The notes beneath the pieces are model-generated. The model searched no databases. It was not told the origin of the DNA and saw nothing but the letters and a program-made list of their open reading frames with translations. A stretch of DNA of 64,000 bases, taken from positions 1-64,000 of the forward strand of contig URRR01000011.1 in NCBI GenBank assembly GCA_900550365.1. Reading direction: 5' to 3'. The position numbers and the translations under genes were made by a program. Positions 15,306 to 24,765 of this stretch are shown one piece after another; the stretch's first letter is position 1; each line of letters begins with the position of its first letter. Origin of the DNA: an uncultured Prevotella sp. Its GTDB lineage: Bacteria > Bacteroidota > Bacteroidia > Bacteroidales > Bacteroidaceae.

Positions 15306-16793
15306 TCAGTTGTTCTTGCTGACGAAGATGGCGTTCTTTATCTCAATTGTCTCGCCGTAGGTGAGGTGGGCACCGATGACGGTGATGTTGTCGCCTACCT
15401 TGAGCCCGCTGTTTGCAACGAAGTCGTATCTCGCGTCGCCCTCGGCTCCATAGCCGGGATAGAGGCCGTAGAGGTAGAGCTCGTGAGTGCCGTCAGAGAT
15501 GTAGACGTTGCCGTAGTGGTCGTTGGCTATCTTTGTGATGGTGCCTGTCACCATGTAGTTGTCGTCGCTGTCGGGCAGGGTCATGAAGTCGGCCAGAGAG
15601 ATGGTTGTAGTCGGGTTTACGTCTGTGACGTCGCCGCCAACCAGCTCAACGGTGCCGTTGTAGGTGTCGTGAGTGCCGACCACTGTCACTATGTCGCCGT
15701 CCTTTACGCCCTTCTCGGCGCCGTTTGTGCTTCTGTAAACCAGCGTGGAGCCGCTCCAGTCGGTCAGCGTGAAGGTGCCGTTGCTCTGAACGTCAGTTGC
15801 CACTCCGGCAAGCCTGTACTGTGCCTCGCCGTCGGCAGCCTCGTTGAACTCTTTTACCGAGACGTCCTGTATGCCGCCTTCCTGGGTGATGGTGGTCTGC
15901 GTAGTGTAGGCCTTACCGTCAGACATTGTGCTGAGAGTAAGCTCTGTGGAGCGTTTGCCGCCTTCGTTGGCTGTGGCCTTGAAGGTGACTTTGGCCGAAG
16001 TGCCGCTCTGATTTACGGAGGCTATGGTGAGCCAGTCCTTGGCATCTTCGGGAATGTCTACTGACACGCCGTCGCCCTTGGTGGTGACAAAGACTGTGAT
16101 TTCGCCGCCTTCCTTGGCGATTGATTCGGTTGAGAGCGAGTCAACCTTGATAAGGCTCTTGTTGATGTTCACGACAGTGACGTTCACCAGCTCTACCGTT
16201 CCGTTGTAAGTCTGCTTCGGGCCCTGCACGGTGATTTCGTCGCCTGCGTCAATGCCGAGGCTGAGGAAGTTCTTCTCGTTGCCGTCAGCGTCAAGAGTTC
16301 CGTAGATGTAGATCTCGCCCGTGCCGTCGTTGAGGTAGAGGTTGCCGTACTCCGTGTTGGATATTGCCGTCACGGTACCTGTCACCTGGTATGTCTTGTT
16401 GTCAGGGCCGGCCAGCACTTCGGCACAGGTGGCGGTCGTAATGCTTACTTCGCCTTGTATCACATAAATGTGCTGCACCTTGCCGTTGCAGGTTATTGTC
16501 ATCGCGTCAGAGTTGCGGCCGCCCGTGTATGCATCGGCCTCGAGTATAAGCTCAGTCTCGCCGGCTGTTCCTTCAGAAGCTGAGGGAGTGATCCAGTCGG
16601 GCACGTTCTCAAGTTTCCAGTCAGCCTTAGCCGTTACAGTGATAGTGTCGCTGCCGCCTGCCTCGGGAATGGACACGTAAGATTTTGATACCTGCAGGTC
16701 ATTAAGCAGAGTGATGTCGTCGTCTTCCGAGCAGCCCGTAAAGAGAGCCACGACACTCAGCAGAAGCAGGAAAAATATGTTTTTAAGTTTCAT
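15306..16793 (-). CDS. BACON and OB-fold surface lipoprotein
   Basis: This 495-residue protein has a lipobox (VVALFTGC, cysteine 21) followed by an acidic SEDDD, consistent with a surface lipoprotein. BACON-like domains lie at about residues 35-115 and 220-310. Three OB-fold-like repeats follow a shared pattern, Y-x-V-T-G-T-V-T ... GNLYLNDGTGEIYIYG ... TYNGTVELV, at about 130-215, 322-395 and 408-495. It is the second gene of a minus-strand operon, 25 bases after the TonB receptor, so it may bind that receptor's ligand. BACON domains are often carbohydrate- or mucin-associated. Confidence 0.8.
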   Translation of the reverse strand: MKLKNIFFLLLLSVVALFTGCSEDDDITLLNDLQVSKSYVSIPEAGGSDTITVTAKADWKLENVPDWITPSASEGTAGETELILEADAYTGGRNSDAMTITCNGKVQHIYVIQGEVSITTATCAEVLAGPDNKTYQVTGTVTAISNTEYGNLYLNDGTGEIYIYGTLDADGNEKNFLSLGIDAGDEITVQGPKQTYNGTVELVNVTVVNINKSLIKVDSLSTESIAKEGGEITVFVTTKGDGVSVDIPEDAKDWLTIASVNQSGTSAKVTFKATANEGGKRSTELTLSTMSDGKAYTTQTTITQEGGIQDVSVKEFNEAADGEAQYRLAGVATDVQSNGTFTLTDWSGSTLVYRSTNGAEKGVKDGDIVTVVGTHDTYNGTVELVGGDVTDVNPTTTISLADFMTLPDSDDNYMVTGTITKIANDHYGNVYISDGTHELYLYGLYPGYGAEGDARYDFVANSGLKVGDNITVIGAHLTYGETIEIKNAIFVSKNN

Positions 16794-16818
16794 AATGATA
16801 CTTTCTGTTTAAAGATTT

Positions 16819-19800
16819 TTAGTTGAATGTGTACTTAACGCCGATAGACATATACCAGCATTGGCCGATGGCGTGGTTGGCTGTCCATGTCTGTGTAGAG
16901 CCGTTTATTGATGAAGGAGTAGAGAATACGGCGTAGCCGTCGGCGTCAACGCCTTCATATTTCAGTATCTTGGCCTCAGTTCCGATAGCCGGGTTGAGGG
17001 TCTTTGCCACGCCCCATGAAGAGTTGAAGAGGTTGCCCACATTCTTGATGTCCATGCTGAGTGTCAGCATGTGCTTGGTCTTTCCTATGTTCAGCATGAA
17101 GTCGTGCTTATAGCTGAAGTCGAAGCGGTGAACCCACGGAGAGTAAACGCTGTATGCCTCGGCGTACTCGCCCTGATGCTTCTTCAGGTAGCTGTTGTTG
17201 TGTACGTAAGCCATGAAGCGGTCACGGTCGTCAGTTGTCTTGAAGCGGAACTCGTTGTTGGCCACCTGCTCGTCGGTAGGAATGTATATCGGGTCGTAAG
17301 ACTGGCCGTCGCCGTTCATGTCGTTCTGGAGCATGTAGGTGTAGTTGTATGTTCCGCGCCATCCCTCGTAGATCAGGCTGAAGTGGTTGTGGCACTTGTC
17401 GTGTGCCGTAATCTGTGCTATCACACGGTCAGGTTCGACATACTGTGAGTTGTGCAGCTTGATGTTGTTGGGGCCTTCCACTGACGGCAGGTAGGCGATT
17501 GTGGAAGAAGCGTTAGAGCCGGGCATGCCTGTAAGCTCCTTTGAGCAGGTGTGCGTGTAGGCAGCCATGATGTCGATGTACCTTGAAGGAGAGGCGTTCA
17601 ATGAGACGCTTGCGCTCCATCCGTAGCCCTTGCTCGTGTTTGACAGCACGTAGGCAGGCACCTTGCCGTCGGTGTATCCGGTCGGGAAAATCGGACGGTT
17701 GTCAACTCCGTTGAAGCGTGCGAAGCCGCCTACGTCAGGAATTGACCAGTCCTGCATGGTTACGCCGTGTATAGTCTTGTTGAAGATACCTTCTACTGAA
17801 ACCGTCAACGGGAAGCCGACAGGCACAACGTAGTCGATTGCCAGAGATGTCTTCCATACCTCAGGCATCTTGAAGTCGGGGTCGACGGCGGAGATGGATG
17901 AGGGCAGCGTTCCGTCCTCAGGCCTGATTGTTGAAGGATAGCCGAGGCCGAACAGCTTCTGTTGCAGGGCGCTGATTGTAGGATAACCGTTCTCGTTGGT
18001 TACAAGTCCGCCCGCAAACTCGCTCATGCTGAAGCCGTGGCTTGCTGCGTTGGCGGCGTTGATGATGGCCTGGTACTGCACCATACCTGAGTTTGTCGGC
18101 ATGTTGGTGAAGAACACCAGCGGCAGGCGGCCCTGGAATATACCTGAACCTCCGCGCAGCTTAAGCGTCTTGTTGCCAAACACATCCCACACGAAGCCGA
18201 CACGCGGGGCTACAGTGAGGTTGGAGCCGGGCCATTTGCCAGTGTCTATGTGGCGGCCGTCGTAGTCGAGGTCATATATTGCCTTGTTGGTCATCAGGTC
18301 GTCGTTGTTGAAGAACATATCGTCGAAACGCAGGCCGTAGGTCAGCTTGAAGCGCGGGTTTACAGACCATTCGTCCTGTATGTAGATTCCGAGTGTGTTG
18401 AAGCGTACTGTAGCTGCCGGGTCTGACTTGCCGTCATAGCCGTATGTAAGGTTCACAATCTCAGGAGCGGCGCCGTTTAAGAAGTCGTCAAGAGAGTAAT
18501 AGCGGTAGTAGCCGCTTCCGTTTCTCATGTATGAGTTGAGCGCCATCTGATGCTCGAACTTGGCGCCGAGCATGATCTTGTGGCTGCCTGCATAGTATGT
18601 GACATCGTCCTTGATGTTCCAGACGGTGTTGCGCACGGCGTTGTTGTGTGTGAAGAGTTCCTTTCCGAGCGAGATGTACGGAGTGTTCGTGCCGGTGCCG
18701 TCCATAATGTCGATGAACGGGAAGTCGGCAGAATTTGTGAAGCGTACGTCGTCCAGCTTGGAATAGGTTGCCAGGAACTGGTTTGACAGATTGTCAGAGA
18801 AGCGGCTGTTCAGGTCGATTGAGAAAGAGTGTACGAGGTTGTCAATTGCGTACATAGAGTTGGCGTAGCTCATCGACATCTGTGAGAATCGTCCGTAAGC
18901 GGCGCGGGTGCCGCCGTCCATTGAAGATGAGTTGGTCGGGTTCCAGCCACGGTTCTTTGTGTAGTTGTAGCGGAAAGACAGGTGGTGCATGTTAGTGATG
19001 TTCCAGTCCAGGCGCGCAAGGAGCTTGTAGTTGTTCTCGTCTGCGGGGAAGTTTGTCCATGAACCTGTATCGTATCCGTATTTGTCTCTTACAAAATTTG
19101 ACACTTTCTCAAGGTCGGCGAGGGTAGTGCGGGAGATGTAGTTGTCAGCGTCTGCTACTCCGTCGGCAGAGCCTCGCCAGCGGTTTACTATTGTAGGAGT
19201 CTGGCTCATCTCTCCGTTGACGAAGAAGAACAGCTTGTTCTTGATAATCGGGCCTCCCAGGGTGAAGCCGTAGGTGGTCTTCTGGTCTCTCTCACGTGCG
19301 CCTGAAATCTGCTCGCGGTCCACCGCGTCGCCGCGCATATTCTCGTTCTGGTGGTAGATGTAGGCCGTACCCTTGAATGTGTTGGTACCTGACTTTGTGA
19401 TGGCGTTAACGCCGCCGCCTATGAAGTTGGTCTCGCGGACGTCATAGGGAGAGATCACTACCTGCATTTCCGCTATCGCGTCGATTGAGATAGGGTTGCC
19501 GCCTCCGGGCAGACCGTCGCTCAGACCGAAGTTGTTGTTGAAGTTCGCACCGTCAACCGTGAAGTTAGCCGTACGTCCGTCAGTTCCGGCGAAGCTCATG
19601 CCGTTGCCGCCATAAGGAGACAGACGGGTGAAGTCAGTGATTGAGCGGCTTACCGTCGGCATGTTTTCCATCTGGCTGAGGCCGATGTTTGTAGAAGCCC
19701 CTGTCTTCTCAGCAGTGAACTTGGTAGCCTTGGCTGAGACAACAACCTCGCCGAGTTCCTTAGAGTCCTCTTCAAGGTTGACATTCAGGTTGTATGACTC

Positions 19801-20094
19801 GGCAAGCTGCAGGGTCACATCCTTGGTCACACTTGTGGTGTAGCCGATGTAACTTACTGTAATCGTGTAAGGACCGCCTACACGCATACCGTTGATTGAG
19901 TAACGGCCACTTGTGTTCACCACTGTGTTATAAGTGGTTCCTGATGGCTCGTGTACTGCTGTGATGGTAGCACCGATGGCTTTGTCGTCACCGGCCGTTA
20001 CCATACCGTTGATTCCTGATGTTGTCATCTGTGCCAGCAGTCTGGTTGTCATGAACAACATCAACACGAATAGAATACCTAAACGTTTTTGCAT
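16819..20094 (-). CDS. Oar-like TonB-dependent receptor
   Basis: This 1,091-residue outer-membrane protein has a signal peptide (residues 1-22, LLAQ), a carboxypeptidase-regulatory-like domain (about 27-105, YSINGMRVGGPYTITVSYIG), a plug domain (about 120-235, with FAGTDGRTANFTVDGANFNN and ISIDAIAEMQVV) and a large barrel ending in an aromatic-rich strand (MSIGVKYTFN). The form is Oar/OmpA-related rather than classic SusC, and no SusD partner is present; the downstream lipoprotein takes that place. The substrate is unknown. A -7 box lies at 20,209-20,216. Confidence 0.88.
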   Translation of the reverse strand: MQKRLGILFVLMLFMTTRLLAQMTTSGINGMVTAGDDKAIGATITAVHEPSGTTYNTVVNTSGRYSINGMRVGGPYTITVSYIGYTTSVTKDVTLQLAESYNLNVNLEEDSKELGEVVVSAKATKFTAEKTGASTNIGLSQMENMPTVSRSITDFTRLSPYGGNGMSFAGTDGRTANFTVDGANFNNNFGLSDGLPGGGNPISIDAIAEMQVVISPYDVRETNFIGGGVNAITKSGTNTFKGTAYIYHQNENMRGDAVDREQISGARERDQKTTYGFTLGGPIIKNKLFFFVNGEMSQTPTIVNRWRGSADGVADADNYISRTTLADLEKVSNFVRDKYGYDTGSWTNFPADENNYKLLARLDWNITNMHHLSFRYNYTKNRGWNPTNSSSMDGGTRAAYGRFSQMSMSYANSMYAIDNLVHSFSIDLNSRFSDNLSNQFLATYSKLDDVRFTNSADFPFIDIMDGTGTNTPYISLGKELFTHNNAVRNTVWNIKDDVTYYAGSHKIMLGAKFEHQMALNSYMRNGSGYYRYYSLDDFLNGAAPEIVNLTYGYDGKSDPAATVRFNTLGIYIQDEWSVNPRFKLTYGLRFDDMFFNNDDLMTNKAIYDLDYDGRHIDTGKWPGSNLTVAPRVGFVWDVFGNKTLKLRGGSGIFQGRLPLVFFTNMPTNSGMVQYQAIINAANAASHGFSMSEFAGGLVTNENGYPTISALQQKLFGLGYPSTIRPEDGTLPSSISAVDPDFKMPEVWKTSLAIDYVVPVGFPLTVSVEGIFNKTIHGVTMQDWSIPDVGGFARFNGVDNRPIFPTGYTDGKVPAYVLSNTSKGYGWSASVSLNASPSRYIDIMAAYTHTCSKELTGMPGSNASSTIAYLPSVEGPNNIKLHNSQYVEPDRVIAQITAHDKCHNHFSLIYEGWRGTYNYTYMLQNDMNGDGQSYDPIYIPTDEQVANNEFRFKTTDDRDRFMAYVHNNSYLKKHQGEYAEAYSVYSPWVHRFDFSYKHDFMLNIGKTKHMLTLSMDIKNVGNLFNSSWGVAKTLNPAIGTEAKILKYEGVDADGYAVFSTPSSINGSTQTWTANHAIGQCWYMSIGVKYTFN

Positions 20095-20208
20095 ACTGTT
20101 TTTATTTGAAGTTAAAGATATGAATGAGTTTCCTAAAACAATACATTATTATTAATGTTATCTGATGAAATTTAATACCTGAGCGTTACCCTATTTAAAT
20201 TCGACATG

Positions 20209-20216
20209 CAAAATTA
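20209..20216 (-). promoter_or_regulatory. Promoter -7 box TAATTTTG (minus strand)
   Basis: A consensus -7 box giving about a 105-base leader for the TonB receptor operon. Confidence 0.5.
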
Positions 20217-20462
20217 CCTAAAAATTTAATATTTTGTGTTACAAGATGATTAAAATTACATCTGAACACTTAATTATCACAAAAAAATGAGCTTCAGATA
20301 TTTTCCGATGTGTCAATAATGATAAAATGTCTGCCGGTGTGACGGCTGCTTCCGGTGCGCGGCGTGTCATGGCTGCTCCGGGCGTGATTGTTGATGCCAG
20401 CGTGGCGGACAGTCCCCGTCGTCCCTGAGGCAAGAATATGAGATGGTCGGGGACCGTCATGA

Positions 20463-20690
20463 GGACGGACAGGCAGACACCGCAAACGCCTGACTGATTT
20501 TTACAGGCAGTTCCAGTCCGTAGGCAACAACTACAACCAGACGGTGAAGGCCGTGAAAAAGAACTTCGACGAGCAGCGCGCCCGCACACTGCTCTACCGC
20601 TTTAGAGAAGTGCAGTCTGGAGCTGATGCTGGTATGCAAGAAGATTGTCTCACTAACACAGGACTACAAGCGGAAACGGTTGCAAAGACA
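20463..20690 (+). pseudogene. Frameshifted mobilisation-protein-like remnant
   Basis: Frame one reads TDFYRQFQSVGNNYNQTVKA then VKKNFDEQRARTLLYR. The homologous reading then continues one base over as LEKCSLELMLVCKKIVSLTQ and DYKRKR. The G-N-N-Y-N-Q pattern followed by an L-E-K helix is like small mobilisation proteins of Bacteroides elements, as I recall them. The start and end are missing and there is a frameshift near 20,600. Confidence 0.42.
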
Positions 20691-20750
20691 AGCCGCGGCG
20701 CAAGCCTCTACGGCGCGCTGGCATATTATTATCAAACGGCGGCAAATCAG

Positions 20751-20820
20751 GCTGCAAAAGACTGCAAAACGCAGCGCAAAAGACGGCCTTTTACAAGCTG
20801 AAAGGCCGTCTTTTGGAAAA
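20751..20820. repeat. AAAAGGC palindromic repeat, copy 2
   Basis: Three units: GCTGCAAAAGACTGCAAAAC, GCGCAAAAGACGGCCTTTTA and GAAAGGCCGTCTTTTGG. The last two can pair with each other. Confidence 0.65.
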
Positions 20821-21081
20821 CACAAAGTAACAGACTGAAAATCAGGATGTTATTAACGCGGCAAAAAAAAAGGCCGTAAAAAAAACATGTCTTTTCCGGA
20901 TAGAAGTGCTTCAGACAGCGGTAGCCTGAGTCATGGAAAAGTATCATGTTGAGCATGATTTCAGCTTTTGACATGGTTGAGGCACGGTGATATGGGCGCT
21001 TCATGACAGGTTCAAGCGTATATTTGCCATCATCGCATCAAAAAAAACTGCAAAAATCATCTGTCATACAAAATAATTCTA

Positions 21082-21089
21082 TAACTTTG
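21082..21089 (+). promoter_or_regulatory. Promoter -7 box TAACTTTG
   Basis: A consensus -7 box about 365 bases upstream of the regulator gene. If it drives that gene, the leader is long and includes the dispersed repeat at 21,118. Confidence 0.35.
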
Positions 21090-21117
21090 CTCTCGGTGAT
21101 AATGGCGATTATTGTTT

Positions 21118-21222
21118 GTGAATCTTTGTAAATCAGCTTTATAAAGTTACAACAATTTTCGTTAATCGCCAAATTTACAGGCATTTACAATTCGTCGAAC
21201 TCACGTTATATTAAATGAAAGG
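21118..21222 (+). repeat. Dispersed ~100-bp repeat, copy A
   Basis: Shares GAATCTTTGTAAATCAGC, ATAAAGTTACAACAATTTTC, CCAAATTTACA and ACTCACGTTATAT, in the same order and spacing, with 44,966-45,070. Identity is roughly 85% by eye. Confidence 0.7.
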
Positions 21223-21455
21223 TATATTCAGTCAAATAATCTTGATTGTTTGAAGGTGCCGGGAGGTATGATGTAAAGTGACGGTGTAATTAAGAAACAG
21301 ACAAAAATATTACTGTAATTGATATTGATCTGAGAAACTCACGCCTAAATTTTCTGCAGTTGAAGCAGGTGCACATTAATTTCATAGGGGTGTTTGATCT
21401 TTTGTTAAAAGAAGATTGGCTGTGATCAGACGTGAAATAATTATTTGTAACAAGT

Positions 21456-24371
21456 ATGAAAGTGATGAACTTTTTTGGAAAAAACAGAATACTTCCAGCT
21501 ATAGGCGATGTAAGTTCTTTTCATAATGAGCTACATCTAAGCGGATGGTTCAGACTTTTGGCTGTAAAAACGCTACTAATTATAATAATGTTGCAGCTGC
21601 CAGTTATTGCGTTAGCATTACGGGTCAGCGACTTCACGTTCTCTCATCTGGGTTTGGCTGATGGATTAAATAGCCAACGCATCTTTTCACTTAAACAAAC
21701 GGATGATGGAGCTATATGGTTGACAACGCAAAGTTTTGTGGCCCGATACAACGGTGTCAGTATAGAGAACTTTGATTTGTCGTTTTATACCGGTAAGTAT
21801 AGTTGGGTGGGAGGGGAACCACGTTTTGTGCAGTCTGTCGACAATAGTGTGTTGCAAGTGTTTGATACCGGTGGACGTATCTATGAATATAATCCGGTGC
21901 AAAATCATTTTAAGGTTATAGCTGACGTTGCTGTCCTTTTCAAGCATGACAACAAACTCAATGATGTTTATAGGGACGGTGACACTTACTGGCTGGCAAT
22001 GAGTGGAGGCGTTTATATGCTCCGCAATGGAAAGATTTTTGCAGTAAGTCCAAATGTATATACCAATTGTATCATCCGCGGACCGAAAGGAATTTTGCTC
22101 TTTGGCACCCGTCAGGGTGTAAAGTCATTGAGTAACAGTAACAAGAACGGCAATCAAAAGATACTTGTTCCTTATTTGCCGTATGTCGTTGTGGGTGGTT
22201 ACTATGATAATGATACCAAGAAACTTTGGCTCGGCACTTACGATCAGGGGCTTATAATTGAAGACGGTAATGGTGAGTGTATATCTATGGATGGAATACC
22301 TCATTATCCGGTACGCAGCATTGTTGTCTATGATAATACTACGATGCTGGTCGGGGTTGACGGCTTTGGCGTGTACCAGGTTTCACGCTTACCCTCAGCT
22401 GCAACTAAAGCATCACTGTTGTTCAATGCCAATGCCGGAGAGCATGGCGTGCTTCATGGTAATGGCATATATGCAGTGGTTGTTGATGCTTGGAATGACA
22501 TATTCATAGGTTCTTATTCTGGAGGCATAGACATAGCCCGGCCCCTCGGTAACGCCATTACCATTTATCGGCATCAGCATAATAAATCGACATTGGTTAA
22601 CGACCATGTCAACTGTGTGGCGCAACTGTCTTCATCGGCTCTGGCGATGGGTACTGACGGCGGTATCAGTGTGTTTGATACCATCACTGGCGAGTGGCGT
22701 CATATTTCGCGTAACATGGTAGTGCTTTCTTTTTGTCCCAAGCCGGATGGCGGAGGACTTTTGGCGGCGACTTATGGCAACGGTGTATGTGAGATCAGCA
22801 CCAACGGAGAAGTAAGAAAGTTGTATGGTACTGATGTTTTGGATGATGCCCATGTCCATGATTTGTTGTTTGACAGGAATGGCCATCTTTGGATTGGTTG
22901 TCAGGATGGACGGCTCGTTGAAGTGGCACAAGGAAAATTCAGGTATTACCCTGTGTATAACGTGAAATCCCTCGTCCTTTTGCCCGACGGCCGTATAGCG
23001 GCGGGTACCATAAACGGGCTATATATAGTGGCTCCGGATAAGAGAACGGTGAAAGAACTGCTTTATTTCTCGTCATCAGACAACTCGGTTAACCGTTATA
23101 TACTGAATCTCTTTATTCATGATGGGCGATACTTAGACATTGCCACCTATGGCGGAGGCCTGTATGTGTATGATCTTCACACAGGAAACTGTCGGCAGTT
23201 TACCATGAAGAACGGTCTGCCTTCAAACATCGTTACAAGCATCACGCAAGATAATTCAGGGCGTTTATGGTTTGCTACAGACGGTGGTCTGTCATTCGCA
23301 TATCCTGACAGTCTTGACAAAATTATATCTGTAAACTATCATTACGGGCTCCAACGTGAGTATTCACCGGGTACGGCCTTTAATTTACAGAACGGGAATC
23401 TTCTTTTCGGGAGTGTGGAAGGTGTTGTTGTTATCAATCCACACAATGTGGAGAAACACAATTACACGGCTAAATTGCGTTTTAAGGGGATAAGCTGCGA
23501 TGATGACGATCCTGAACAGTTCAACGAGGAAATGGCAAAAATGTTGGAGAAAAGGAAGCTGAAATTGTCATACCGTCAGCGCACCTTTGAGCTGTATATT
23601 GAAAGCATAAACCTGCGCTACCAATTTGATATAGCTTATCAATATAAGGTGGGAGACGGCGACTGGAGTCCTCTTTCGACTCAGCAATACATCCGGTTCG
23701 TCAACCTTGAGCCCGGCACCCACCATCTCACAGTCCGTGCGGTAAGCAAGGCCAACCGCATTGTACTTGATGAGCAGAATCTTGTAATCACCATTCGCAG
23801 ACCTTGGTGGAACTCGTGGTGGATGTGGTGTGTTTACATCTCGTTGATTGTATTGCTGTTCTATGGAGTTTTATGGACATACGATCTGCACACCCGGTAC
23901 ATGCGTCTTGTTGTAAGTGTCCTGGAGGGAGGCAGCGAAAAAGATTTAGCGGCTTCACGGCCGGAGCAACAGCAAGATAAAGTCAAACAGTATATTTCTG
24001 CAAATAATGTACTTCAACTTGATGACAGCAAAGAAAACGATGCCACAACTGCCGCAAAAGAAAATACGGCTTTTGTAGACACTGTGACAAAGATTCTTCT
24101 CAACAATATCTCTGATTCTGACTTTACTATCGACCGCCTGTGCAAGGAAATGGCGATGAGCCGAACAATGTTTTATGTGAAGCTGAAGTCATACACGGGC
24201 AAATCGCCTCAGGAGTTTATCCGTATTGTGCGTCTTGAGAGGGCTGCTGTCTTGCTGCGCTCCGGGCATCATGTCGGTAATGTAGCCGAAGAAGTAGGTT
24301 ATGATAACGCCAAGTATTTCAGCACCGCATTCAAAAAATATTTTGGTGTCTCTCCCTCAAAATACAAGTAA
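21456..24371 (+). CDS. PUL sensor-regulator: propeller, Y_Y_Y and AraC HTH without kinase
   Basis: This 971-residue membrane regulator has an N-terminal hydrophobic segment (about 35-53) and periplasmic two-component-regulator propeller repeats to about residue 680 (repeats such as GAIWLTTQSF, HLWIGCQDG, GRLWFATDGG). A Y_Y_Y domain follows (about 690-780), then one TM (about 790-810) after PWWNSWWMW. About 60 linker residues lead to an AraC-type HTH (about 873-971, ending YFGVSPSKYK). Classic hybrid two-component PUL regulators have histidine kinase, ATPase and receiver domains here; none is present. It most likely senses a beta-glucan oligosaccharide and activates the adjacent PUL. Confidence 0.87.
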   Translation: MKVMNFFGKNRILPAIGDVSSFHNELHLSGWFRLLAVKTLLIIIMLQLPVIALALRVSDFTFSHLGLADGLNSQRIFSLKQTDDGAIWLTTQSFVARYNGVSIENFDLSFYTGKYSWVGGEPRFVQSVDNSVLQVFDTGGRIYEYNPVQNHFKVIADVAVLFKHDNKLNDVYRDGDTYWLAMSGGVYMLRNGKIFAVSPNVYTNCIIRGPKGILLFGTRQGVKSLSNSNKNGNQKILVPYLPYVVVGGYYDNDTKKLWLGTYDQGLIIEDGNGECISMDGIPHYPVRSIVVYDNTTMLVGVDGFGVYQVSRLPSAATKASLLFNANAGEHGVLHGNGIYAVVVDAWNDIFIGSYSGGIDIARPLGNAITIYRHQHNKSTLVNDHVNCVAQLSSSALAMGTDGGISVFDTITGEWRHISRNMVVLSFCPKPDGGGLLAATYGNGVCEISTNGEVRKLYGTDVLDDAHVHDLLFDRNGHLWIGCQDGRLVEVAQGKFRYYPVYNVKSLVLLPDGRIAAGTINGLYIVAPDKRTVKELLYFSSSDNSVNRYILNLFIHDGRYLDIATYGGGLYVYDLHTGNCRQFTMKNGLPSNIVTSITQDNSGRLWFATDGGLSFAYPDSLDKIISVNYHYGLQREYSPGTAFNLQNGNLLFGSVEGVVVINPHNVEKHNYTAKLRFKGISCDDDDPEQFNEEMAKMLEKRKLKLSYRQRTFELYIESINLRYQFDIAYQYKVGDGDWSPLSTQQYIRFVNLEPGTHHLTVRAVSKANRIVLDEQNLVITIRRPWWNSWWMWCVYISLIVLLFYGVLWTYDLHTRYMRLVVSVLEGGSEKDLAASRPEQQQDKVKQYISANNVLQLDDSKENDATTAAKENTAFVDTVTKILLNNISDSDFTIDRLCKEMAMSRTMFYVKLKSYTGKSPQEFIRIVRLERAAVLLRSGHHVGNVAEEVGYDNAKYFSTAFKKYFGVSPSKYK

Positions 24372-24400
24372 AACAATTCTGATATTTGTTCATTCTATAG

Positions 24401-24442
24401 TCAAGACACTTCTTTCAGATGAAGGAAGTGTCTTGATTATTT
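24401..24442 (+). terminator. Terminator after the regulator gene
   Basis: TCAAGACACTTC (24,401-24,412) pairs perfectly with GAAGTGTCTTGA (24,425-24,436), followed by TTATTTTT. Confidence 0.85.
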
Positions 24443-24522
24443 TTGTATCAGTGTATCTGTAGCCGGATTACAGATTTTGCAGCAGATAGCTGATTCGCTT
24501 GTCCCCTAACGAAAAAAGTTTG

Positions 24523-24562
24523 ATTCCTCGTGAAATGAGGTTTGTTTTCTGACGAAAGACAT
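24523..24562 (+). promoter_or_regulatory. Candidate PUL operator, copy 1
   Basis: A 40-base element (ATTCCTCGTGAAATGAGG, then TTTGTTTTCTGACGAAAGAC) matches 29,870-29,909 at 39 of 40 positions. It contains a small inverted repeat, CCTC/GAGG. It ends 52 bases before a -7-like TTATTTTG (24,615), the same distance as in copy 2. Likely the binding site of the AraC-domain regulator just upstream. Confidence 0.65.
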
Positions 24563-24614
24563 TTATTGAACTTTTATCAATAGATAGCGAACCCGTTATT
24601 GTATAATTTTTTAC

Positions 24615-24622
24615 TTATTTTG
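24615..24622 (+). promoter_or_regulatory. Promoter -7-like box TTATTTTG for the first GH5 operon
   Basis: One base off the TAnnTTTG consensus, about 144 bases before the GH5 start codon. Its weakness suits an activator-dependent promoter. Confidence 0.4.
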
Positions 24623-24765
24623 CAATACATTTTGAGTTACAGATTAAATAACCATGAAAACGAATTTTGAGAATTTATTAACTATTACCGCATCAGTAAC
24701 CCTTCGTTATAAATATCAGCAGGAAGGGATGAATAGAGATTAATGTACAAATAAATTATAAAAAT

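Larger units (their letters stand above)
20095..21455. other. Long intergenic region with mobile-element scar
   Basis: It contains the receptor promoter, a mobilisation-protein-like remnant (20,463-20,690), palindromic repeat copy 2 (20,751-20,820), a -7 box TAACTTTG at 21,082, and a 100-base dispersed repeat (21,118-21,222) also found near 44,966. No intact gene is seen. Confidence 0.55.

Noticed and set aside
15099..16064. A 321-codon plus-strand open frame
   Set aside because: It lies antisense to the BACON/OB lipoprotein, whose signal peptide, lipobox and domain repeats are clear. The plus-strand translation has no recognisable domain and is a mirror of the GC-rich codon pattern.
20544..20801. 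An 85-codon intact gene
   Set aside because: Only the first third reads like the mobilisation-type protein; homologous text continues in the next frame, so it is a frameshifted remnant.
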